DNA of 6,696 nt from Iamia sp038233335 (lineage in GTDB: Bacteria; Actinomycetota; Acidimicrobiia; Acidimicrobiales; Iamiaceae), in NCBI GenBank assembly GCA_038233335.1, contig JBBSME010000152.1:1-6696 (forward strand), in the 5' to 3' direction. Below, one piece after another: positions 1-4,326 of this stretch. Each line of letters opens with the position of its first letter. Position 1 is the stretch's first letter. The translations under genes and the position numbers were made by a program. The notes below the pieces were generated by a model that saw only the letters and a program-made list of their open reading frames with translations, ran no database searches and had not been told where the DNA came from.

Positions 1-1
1 C

Positions 2-618
2 GGTGCCGCCACCGCGGCGCGCTTCGCCCGGGAAGGCGCGACGGTGGTCACTGCCGACGTCGCCGAGGATGCGGGCCACACGCTCGACGTGCGCGCGACG
101 AGAGCGCCGTGGCCCAGGCCGTGGCGTCGATCGTCGCGGCCCACGGCCGCATCGACATCGTCGTGAACGCGGCGGGGGTCGCGGGTGGGGGACCGGTCCA
201 CCTCGTCGAGGAGGGCGAGTGGGATCGCGTCATGGACGTGGTCAACGTGGCCAGCATCGAGGGGATGGAGGCCACCGAGGGTGGGTCGGTCTACAACGCG
301 TCGAAGGGCGGCGTGATCATGCTGACCAAGTTCATGGCCATCGACTACGGCGCGACCGGGATCCGCGTCAACGCGGTGTGCCCCGGTGGCATCGAGACGC
401 CGCTGCTGCTCGGCCTGATCAACCAGCCCGGCATGGAGGACTACCGGTCGAAGATGCTCGGCGCCCACAAGCTCGGCCGCTTCGGCCGGCCCGAGGAGAT
501 CTCCAACGCGGTGCTGTTCCTGGCCTCGTCGGAGGCGTCGTTCATGACCGGCTCGGCCATGGTCGTGGACGGTGCGATGACCGCGGGACTCGGCGTCGGG
601 TTCTTCGGCGAGTTCTGA
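2..618 (+). pseudogene. SDR-family oxidoreductase, 5'-truncated by window edge, frameshifted and internally shortened
   Basis: Classical short-chain dehydrogenase/reductase, an NAD(P)-dependent alcohol/keto reductase; substrate unknown. Frame 2 from base 2 reads GAATAARFAREGATVVTADV, the end of the Rossmann glycine motif and strand beta-2; the earlier N-terminus lies outside the window. At the GCGCGCG run (91-97) the reading must move by two bases to frame 1, where it continues as DESAVAQAV, then the NAAG motif (about 163-174), catalytic Ser in NVAS (244-255), the YNASK active site 13 residues later (294-308), and an FMTG...VVDG C-terminus ending at TGA 616-618. Between WDRVMDV (ends 240) and NVAS the usual ~30 residues are almost absent: compared with FabG about 24 residues are missing, including the conserved Asn of the catalytic tetrad. 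The two lesions argue for a pseudogene; sequencing or assembly error is the alternative. Family assignment is firm; functional status is not. It lies 20 bases upstream of the LLM oxidoreductase. Confidence 0.75.
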
Positions 619-638
619 GCGCCACCCGAACCTGATCG

Positions 639-1550
639 ATGCACTTCTCCCTCGAGCTCCCCACCCCGAGAGTCGACCGCCCCGGCGAGTTCGTGACCGC
701 CGAGGCCATCGCCGAGGTCACCCGCGCCGCGCGGCGCGCGGGATTCGTTGCGGTGAACGTGACCGACCACCCGGCACCCGACACCAAGTGGCTCGACCAC
801 GGAGGCCACCACGCCCTCGACCCGTTCGTGGCCCTGGCCTTCGCCGCCGCAGCCGATCCCGACATCTCGCTCCACACCAACATCTACGTGGCCGCGTACC
901 GGAACCCCTTCCTGGGCGCCCACAGCGTCCACAGCCTCGACGTGCTCTCGGGTGGCCGGCTGATCCTCGGTGTCGCCGCCGGCTACCTTAAGCCGGAGTA
1001 CGCCGCCCTCGGGGTCGACTTCGCCCGTCGGGGCGCGCTCCTCGACGAGGCGCTGGAGGTCCTCGACGCGGTGGGCACCGGCCAGGACGTCTCGTGGCAG
1101 AGCGATCAGGCGATGGCACGGGGCGTGCGGCTCCGACCGGTACCGGCATCGGGGGGCCGGCCTCCGGTCTGGGTCGGCGGCAACAGCCGGGCCGCGATGC
1201 GTCGCGCCGCCCGCTACGAGGGCTGGGCGCCGTTCCACACCGGCGGCTACTCGCGCGCCACCCGCACCGCGACCCTCGAGACGGTGGAGGACCTCGGCAC
1301 CGGCATCCAGGAGGTCCGCACCCTCGCCGCCGAGGCCGGCCGGACGGGGTCGTTCGACGTCTGCTGGTCCGAAGCGCTGCTGAGCGATCCCGACGTGGCC
1401 GTCGACGAGCGCAGTGCCCGGGTCGCAGCACTGGCCGCCGCCGGCGTCACCTGGACCACCGTCAGCCTCCGAGCGGACGACCGGGCCGGGCTCCTCGAGG
1501 CCATCGCGTCGTTCGGGGCCGACACCATCGCTCCGCAGGCCTCCGCCTGA
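639..1550 (+). CDS. LLM-class (luciferase-like) flavin/F420-dependent oxidoreductase
   Basis: A 303-residue TIM-barrel oxidoreductase of the bacterial luciferase superfamily. The subgroup resembling Rv2161c-type proteins is expected to use coenzyme F420 (or FMN) in the cytoplasm; the substrate is unknown. Seen: TDHP at residues 42-45, HTNIYV at 79-84, the family signature SGGRLILGVAAGY at 104-116 followed by LKPEY and LGVDFARRG (124-132), and PPVWVGG at 175-181 leading into the second phosphate-binding helix. The length is normal for the family. ATG 639 is the first start after the SDR stop (20-base gap). There is no clear Shine-Dalgarno and no TAnnnT box at the start, so translation coupled to an upstream message is likely. 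F420 rather than FMN use is inferred from the family; the sequence alone does not decide it. Codon use matches its neighbours. Confidence 0.9.
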   Translation: MHFSLELPTPRVDRPGEFVTAEAIAEVTRAARRAGFVAVNVTDHPAPDTKWLDHGGHHALDPFVALAFAAAADPDISLHTNIYVAAYRNPFLGAHSVHSLDVLSGGRLILGVAAGYLKPEYAALGVDFARRGALLDEALEVLDAVGTGQDVSWQSDQAMARGVRLRPVPASGGRPPVWVGGNSRAAMRRAARYEGWAPFHTGGYSRATRTATLETVEDLGTGIQEVRTLAAEAGRTGSFDVCWSEALLSDPDVAVDERSARVAALAAAGVTWTTVSLRADDRAGLLEAIASFGADTIAPQASA

Positions 1551-1571
1551 CCCGCCAGGGCCCGCCGACCC

Positions 1572-1577
1572 TACGCT
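1572..1577 (+). promoter_or_regulatory. Candidate -10 box for a leaderless crotonase transcript
   Basis: TACGCT fits the actinobacterial TAnnnT -10 pattern and is followed by exactly six bases (CGGGCC) before ATG 1584, which would place the transcription start at or on the start codon. No Shine-Dalgarno precedes the gene. A -35 element is poor: CTGACC at 1547-1552 overlaps the preceding stop, with a 19-base spacer. The arrangement is almost identical to that at otsB (TACGGT-CGGGCC-GTG), which raises confidence; transcription was not observed. Confidence 0.5.
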
Positions 1578-1583
1578 CGGGCC

Positions 1584-2402
1584 ATGGGCTACGAGACGAT
1601 CAACATGACGGTGGACGACGGTGTGGCCTGGGTGGTGCTCGACCGGCCTGAGGTCCGCAACGCCATCAACGCCACGATGCGCCAGGAGCTGGCCGCCGCG
1701 TGGGACGGCTTCCGCTACGACGACGACGTGCGGTGCATCGTCCTGACCGGCGAGGGCAAGTCGTTCTGCACCGGAATCGACCGGGGCGAGGCGGTGTCGG
1801 ACGAGAACAACGCGGCCATGGCCGCCGGCGACTACCCGGACTACCCGACGCCGTGGATGTACGACGATCCCGGCCGCGACATCGGGCCCAAGAGCCGCGA
1901 CCTGTGGAAGCCGGTCATCGCCGCCGTCAACGGGATCGCCTGCGGAGGCGCCTTCTACCTGTTGGGCGAGGTCGAGTTCATCATCGCCAGCGACGATGCC
2001 ACCTTCTTCGACCCCCACGTCACCTACGGCATGACCGCGGCCTTCGAGCCGATCCAGATGCTCTCCAAGATGCCCTTCCAGGAGATCATGCGGCTGTCGC
2101 TCCTCGGGGCCAGCGAGCGCATGTCCGCCCAGCGCGCCCACGAGGTCGGTCTGGTGAGCGAGATCGTCCCGCTCGACGATCTGCGGGAGCATGCCGGCTC
2201 CATCGCCAGGCTCATCGCCGACGCCCCGCCGCTCGTCGTCCAGGGGACCATGCGCGCGCTGTGGACCGCGCTCGACGTCCCCCGTTCGCAGGCGATCGGC
2301 CTGGCCAACCTCTTCACCCGCATCGGGTCTGACGCGGAGGCCTTCAAGGCCGGTCAGGACCGCTTCGCGTCCGGCCAGCGCGTCCCCTGGCGCCTCCGCT
2401 GA
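1584..2402 (+). CDS. Crotonase-family protein (enoyl-CoA hydratase/isomerase-like) lacking both hydratase glutamates
   Basis: A 272-residue crotonase-fold protein expected to act on an acyl-CoA thioester in the cytoplasm. Seen: LDRPEVRNAIN at residues 19-29; the first oxyanion-hole segment GKSFCTGID at 58-66; the second, NGIACGG, at 116-122; FFDPHVTYGM at 141-150; and the GLVSEIVP helix/turn at 189-196. Aligned to rat mitochondrial enoyl-CoA hydratase, Glu144 falls on Tyr125 and Glu164 on His145, with the same 20-residue spacing. The water-activating pair is therefore gone, while the CoA-thioester-polarising oxyanion hole is kept. Hydration of enoyl-CoA is thus doubtful; isomerase, hydrolase, C-C lyase or other crotonase chemistry is possible. 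FxDPHV with a following AxEP stretch resembles a recurrent actinobacterial crotonase subgroup (from memory). ATG 1584 is chosen because of the TAnnnT box six bases upstream. It lies 33 bases after the LLM gene and ends facing the minus-strand dehydrogenase stump. Confidence 0.92.
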   Translation: MGYETINMTVDDGVAWVVLDRPEVRNAINATMRQELAAAWDGFRYDDDVRCIVLTGEGKSFCTGIDRGEAVSDENNAAMAAGDYPDYPTPWMYDDPGRDIGPKSRDLWKPVIAAVNGIACGGAFYLLGEVEFIIASDDATFFDPHVTYGMTAAFEPIQMLSKMPFQEIMRLSLLGASERMSAQRAHEVGLVSEIVPLDDLREHAGSIARLIADAPPLVVQGTMRALWTALDVPRSQAIGLANLFTRIGSDAEAFKAGQDRFASGQRVPWRLR

Positions 2403-2407
2403 CCAGC

Positions 2408-2431
2408 CCCGGCGGCGCGGGCGTCGCCGGG
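2408..2431. terminator. GC-rich stem-loop between convergent genes, possible terminator
   Basis: CCCGGCG (2408-2414) pairs perfectly with CGCCGGG (2425-2431) around a 10-base loop. It sits 6 bases after the crotonase stop and 18 bases beyond the end of the convergent dehydrogenase stump, where a bidirectional terminator is expected. There is no T-tract on either side, so an intrinsic terminator of the classical kind is not shown, and seven-base GC stems arise easily in such DNA. Confidence 0.35.
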
Positions 2432-2448
2432 TCGGGGGGCATCTGCGG

Positions 2449-2610
2449 TCAGCGGATGGCGATGGCGACCTTCCCGTTGGCCTCGCCGGAGCGGGCGTGA
2501 GCGTACGCAGCCGCGACCTCGTCGAGCGGGAACGTGCTGTCGAGGATCGGAAGGACCGTTCCGTCGGTGATCAGGGTGGCGATCTCGGCGAGCTGCTCAC
2601 CGCTGGGTTC
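2449..2610 (-). pseudogene. C-terminal stump of a zinc-type alcohol dehydrogenase / NADPH:quinone reductase (MDR family)
   Basis: Reading on the minus strand from about 2607 to the TGA at 2451-2449 gives 52 residues: PSGEQLAEIATLITDGTV, then PILDSTFPLDEVAAAYAHA and SGEANGKVAIAIR. This is the standard end of medium-chain dehydrogenase/reductase enzymes (a PLDE-x-A helix before G-K-V-hydrophobic). The ~270 residues that should precede it, with the catalytic domain and Rossmann fold, are absent: bases 2611-2736 show no related protein in any minus frame, and otsB ends at 2737. The open frame can be extended to an ATG at 2703, but those residues are Ser/Pro-rich and unlike the family, so that start is probably not biological. 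Codon composition of the 52-codon part is as coding as intact neighbours, which suggests recent loss or an assembly join. Confidence 0.7.
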
Positions 2611-2736
2611 CGACCCCGCCCGAGCTAGTGGGGACGCCGGACAGGGCGCATCCTCGGGGAGAGAGTCGGAGCCAGAAATGGACAACGAAGAGAGACGGGA
2701 CATCGGTTCACGGGGGCGCAGGTGGACGTCGCCGGT

Positions 2737-3522
2737 TCACACGACCCCGGGTACTGCCGACGGGAGAAGGGTGCGGAGAAGCCTGGTTGCGTCGGCCGGG
2801 TCCTCGACGGTCAGGTCGGCTGCGGTCAGGAGCTCCGTCGGGGCCTCATCGCTGCGCACGGCGACCTTGACCGTGGCCATGCCGTCGGCGGCGAGCTCGT
2901 CGAGGGCGCGGAACGCAGGGAGATCGCCCCGATCGTCGCCCAGGTAGCAGACGGCGCCCAGGCCCGGGGCCAGGGCGCGAAGCGCGGTGCCCTTGTCGGC
3001 CTCGACCGGGGGGTGCAGCTCGACCGACCGTCGGGCGGGCCGGACGTCGAGCCCGGTCTCCGCTGCGACCTCGGAGGCCAGGGCGTTCACCCGGGCCTCG
3101 AGGTCGGGCGCGGCCCGGTAGTGCAGCGTGAGCGAGAGGCCCTTGGGCTCGACGGTCATGCCCGGCAGCGACGCCGCCTCGCTGCGGGTCGCGGCGTCGG
3201 CGACGACCGACCTCCACCGCTCGGCCTCCGGATCCACCGAGATCACCCCTTCTCGTCGCACCTCCAACCCGTAGAGGCCGACGGCCAGGACCAACGGGGG
3301 AAGGTGGGCGGCGAGGAACGACACCGGTCGTCCCGAGATGACCGCCACCACGGCGTAGCTCTCGGCCAGCTCACCCAGCATCTCGGCCGCACCCCGAACC
3401 GGGACCGCCATCGCCGGGTCGGCGACGATCGGCGAGAGGGTGCCGTCGAAGTCGGTGAAGATCCCCGTGGAGGAGGGATCCCGGCGCAGGCCGGACAACA
3501 GGTCGTCCACGGGTGGGGCCAC
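2737..3522 (-). CDS. otsB: Trehalose-6-phosphate phosphatase (HAD superfamily)
   Basis: A 261-residue cytoplasmic phosphatase converting trehalose 6-phosphate to trehalose and phosphate, the last step of the OtsA-OtsB pathway. All HAD motifs are present: motif I DFDGTLS at residues 24-30 (Asp24 nucleophile, Asp26 acid/base), motif II SGRP at 63-66, the family segment GLYGLE at 82-87, KGLSLTLHYR at 127-136, motif III Lys177 in EADKG, and motif IV GDDRGDLPAF at 195-204 for Mg2+ binding. Length matches single-domain OtsB proteins. The reading frame is open 104 codons further upstream, but those residues are Arg-rich and unlike the family. GTG 3522 is preferred because the protein then begins just ahead of the HAD core and because a TACGGT box lies six bases before it. 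No otsA is in the window, and the gene is alone on the minus strand. It ends 127 bases before the stump of the MDR gene. Confidence 0.93.
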   Translation of the reverse strand: MAPPVDDLLSGLRRDPSSTGIFTDFDGTLSPIVADPAMAVPVRGAAEMLGELAESYAVVAVISGRPVSFLAAHLPPLVLAVGLYGLEVRREGVISVDPEAERWRSVVADAATRSEAASLPGMTVEPKGLSLTLHYRAAPDLEARVNALASEVAAETGLDVRPARRSVELHPPVEADKGTALRALAPGLGAVCYLGDDRGDLPAFRALDELAADGMATVKVAVRSDEAPTELLTAADLTVEDPADATRLLRTLLPSAVPGVV

Positions 3523-3528
3523 GGCCCG

Positions 3529-3534
3529 ACCGTA
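3529..3534 (-). promoter_or_regulatory. Candidate -10 box for a leaderless otsB transcript
   Basis: On the minus strand TACGGT is followed by CGGGCC and then GTG 3522, the same layout as TACGCT-CGGGCC-ATG at the crotonase. This predicts a transcript starting at or beside the start codon with no ribosome-binding leader. No good -35 is visible: GGTGTG occupies the 17-base-spacer position. Confidence 0.5.
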
Positions 3535-3562
3535 ACGGCCGCGACCACGACCACACCGGTGG

Positions 3563-3583
3563 GGCCGGCTCCGGATGCCGGCC
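3563..3583. repeat. Inverted repeat (7-bp stem, 7-base loop) upstream of otsB
   Basis: GGCCGGC (3563-3569) and GCCGGCC (3577-3583) are perfect reverse complements around TCCGGAT, itself a near-palindrome. Seen directly. It lies 41-61 bases upstream of the otsB start, outside the predicted leaderless message, so if functional it would be a protein-binding site or a terminator for transcription reaching otsB from the right. Chance occurrence in GC-rich DNA is quite possible. Confidence 0.3.
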
Positions 3584-3597
3584 GGTCGATGTGATCC

Positions 3598-3624
3598 CGG
3601 GCGAGCGACCGCAGATCTCGCCCG
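3598..3624. repeat. Inverted repeat (8-bp stem, 11-base loop)
   Basis: CGGGCGAG (3598-3605) pairs perfectly with CTCGCCCG (3617-3624). It follows the 3563-3583 repeat by 14 bases and precedes the first coding-like remnant of this gene-poor stretch. No T-tract is present. The role is unknown; terminator or binding site are the simple options. Confidence 0.35.
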
Positions 3625-3641
3625 ACCCTGGGGACGGCGGA

Positions 3642-3764
3642 GTGGCAGGACGCAGACGACTCCACTACCCCGGCACCTACGTCGGGTTCTACGACCGGGA
3701 GACCGCCATCCTCGGCGCCGAGACGCTGACGTTCCTCGGCCTGGCCGGGATCGGCACGGCCTGA
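3642..3764 (+). pseudogene. Coding-like 40-codon remnant, unrecognised
   Basis: From GTG 3642 to TGA 3762-3764 this frame encodes 40 residues, including HYPGTYVGFYDRE and a mildly hydrophobic end AETLTFLGLAGIGTA. All 34 codons from 3660 to 3761 end in G or C, the mark of real coding sequence here, while codons just before 3660 do not, so the true start may be lost. I do not recognise a family. PGTY-x-x-x-Y faintly recalls the N-terminal region of GH65 glycoside phosphorylases, which can be linked to OtsB, but the match is too short to use. The stop is followed within 30 bases by coding-like sequence in a different frame, so it may be the front of one broken gene. Confidence 0.45.
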
Positions 3765-3786
3765 CGGTCGAGCTCCACGGGTCGAC

Positions 3787-4098
3787 GTGGCCCGCTACGG
3801 CTCGGCCCCAGAGCGCTGAGTCCAGTTCGCCCACCGCACCACGGCGAAGCGGGAGCTGGGTGACCCCCTACCCGACCCCGACCCGGCGTCGTACCTCGAC
3901 ATCCCGCTCGCCGAGCTGCCCGAGATCGCCACGCCCAAGGCCAAGCCCAAGCGCCTCTCGACCGGGACGTCGCCGTTGGCCATCCGACCGATGGCGAACG
4001 GCTTCAGTCTCACCTGCACAGGCTGCGGCCAGTCGTCCCGGCCCGTGAGGTTCCGGTGGCAGGTCCACGAGGAGACGGTCGCCTGCCGCTGCGACTGA
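3787..4098 (+). pseudogene. Unrecognised protein with zinc-ribbon-like C-terminus, interrupted by in-frame TGA
   Basis: The frame ending at TGA 4096-4098 is strongly coding: about 85 of the 90 codons from 3826 end in G or C. It reads FAHRTTAKRELGDP, then an acidic/proline stretch (PDPDPASYLDIPLAELPEI), a Lys/Pro linker, and a C-terminal CTGCG...ACRCD arrangement (Cys codons at 4015, 4024, 4084 and 4090; CxxC-x19-CxC) that could bind zinc. Upstream the same frame has GTG 3787 and ten plausible codons (ARYGSAPER) but is cut by TGA 3817-3819, after which no ATG or GTG occurs until ATG 3991 (a TTG is at 3976). No intact gene can therefore be drawn. Nonsense mutation, frameshift or sequence error would each explain it. 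I do not recognise the family; nucleic-acid or protein binding is a guess from the cysteines only. Confidence 0.5.
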
Positions 4099-4100
4099 GC

Positions 4101-4129
4101 GGACGCCGCCGATCACCGCGGCGACGTCC
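4101..4129 (+). terminator. Imperfect stem-loop just after the zinc-ribbon remnant, possible terminator
   Basis: GGACGCCGC (4101-4109) can pair with GCGGCG (4118-4123) plus TCC (4127-4129), a nine-pair stem with a three-base bulge and an eight-base loop, starting two bases after TGA 4098. No T-tract follows, and the right arm overlaps the start of the next coding-like piece, so this may be coincidence. Confidence 0.25.
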
Positions 4130-4207
4130 GAGCGCTACAACCGCACGGCCGTGCCGGTCGAGGTCGGCTTCGTCGTCCTGCTCGGGACCATCCTGGCGCT
4201 CGGCTAG
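4112..4207 (+). pseudogene. Coding-like ~30-codon remnant with hydrophobic tail
   Basis: The frame ending at TAG 4205-4207 reads TSERYNRTAVPVE followed by a hydrophobic VGFVVLLGTILALG that could be a short or partial membrane segment. All 31 codons from 4112 to 4204 end in G or C. No ATG, GTG or TTG begins it: the codon at 4112 is ATC, where a start would suit, and the only GTG lies inside, leaving 18 residues. It could be the C-terminus of a lost membrane protein or a small membrane protein with a damaged start. I recognise no family. Confidence 0.35.
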
Positions 4208-4273
4208 GACCGTGGAGCGCAAGAACCGGAACCACTGTGAGCCGCCCCGGGTCGGATTGGAGCGATGACCGCT

Positions 4274-4287
4274 CGACGTCGACGTCG
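4274..4287. promoter_or_regulatory. 14-bp perfect palindrome abutting the trkA promoter, candidate operator
   Basis: CGACGTCGACGTCG is identical to its reverse complement and ends at the base before a TTGATA element (4288-4293). It is built from a CGACGT repeat, which partly explains the symmetry. Its place at the upstream edge of a promoter suits an activator or repressor site. No regulator is identified. Confidence 0.35.
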
Positions 4288-4320
4288 TTGATACCCCGAC
4301 CGGTGGGACCCGGTAACAAT
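4288..4320 (+). promoter_or_regulatory. Candidate promoter of the trkA-trkH operon
   Basis: TTGATA (4288-4293) is one base from the TTGACA -35 consensus, and TAACAAT (4314-4320) is the most AT-rich short string nearby, ending six bases before GTG 4327. The spacer is 20-21 bases, longer than ideal. If active, the message would start at or beside the GTG, giving a leaderless trkA. A 5-bp inverted repeat, ACCGG (4299-4303) with CCGGT (4310-4314), lies in the spacer and could bind a regulator. Confidence 0.5.
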
Positions 4321-4326
4321 GGGCCG

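Noticed and set aside
441..2192. Very long open frame (583 codons) on the minus strand across the SDR, LLM and crotonase genes
   Set aside because: It is antisense to three recognised genes, its Gly/Val/Arg-rich product has no motif, and extreme GC codon bias routinely keeps such frames open.
2722..3594. 290-codon plus-strand open frame opposite otsB
   Set aside because: The minus strand has all HAD/OtsB motifs in order; the plus-strand product is low-complexity and unlike any family.
3642..3764. Link of the PGTYxxxY piece to GH65 trehalose/kojibiose phosphorylases
   Set aside because: Only a handful of residues agree, and the expected following GH65 sequence is absent in all frames.
3817..3819. 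In-frame TGA in the zinc-ribbon piece read as selenocysteine or recoding
   Set aside because: No supporting hairpin or selenoprotein context was seen, and other broken frames nearby make mutation or error more likely.
3522..3834. N-terminal extension of otsB by 104 residues
   Set aside because: The extension is Arg-rich, overlaps plus-strand coding-like pieces, and is not needed for a full-length OtsB; the promoter-like box sits inside it.
4208..4273. Possible small gene between the hydrophobic-tail piece and the trkA control region
   Set aside because: Third-position G/C preference disappears in every frame; nothing beyond non-coding sequence is visible.
4237..4326. 30-residue N-terminal extension of TrkA
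   Set aside because: Its composition is unlike TrkA and it would cover the promoter and palindrome; GTG 4327 gives the canonical start of the Rossmann fold.
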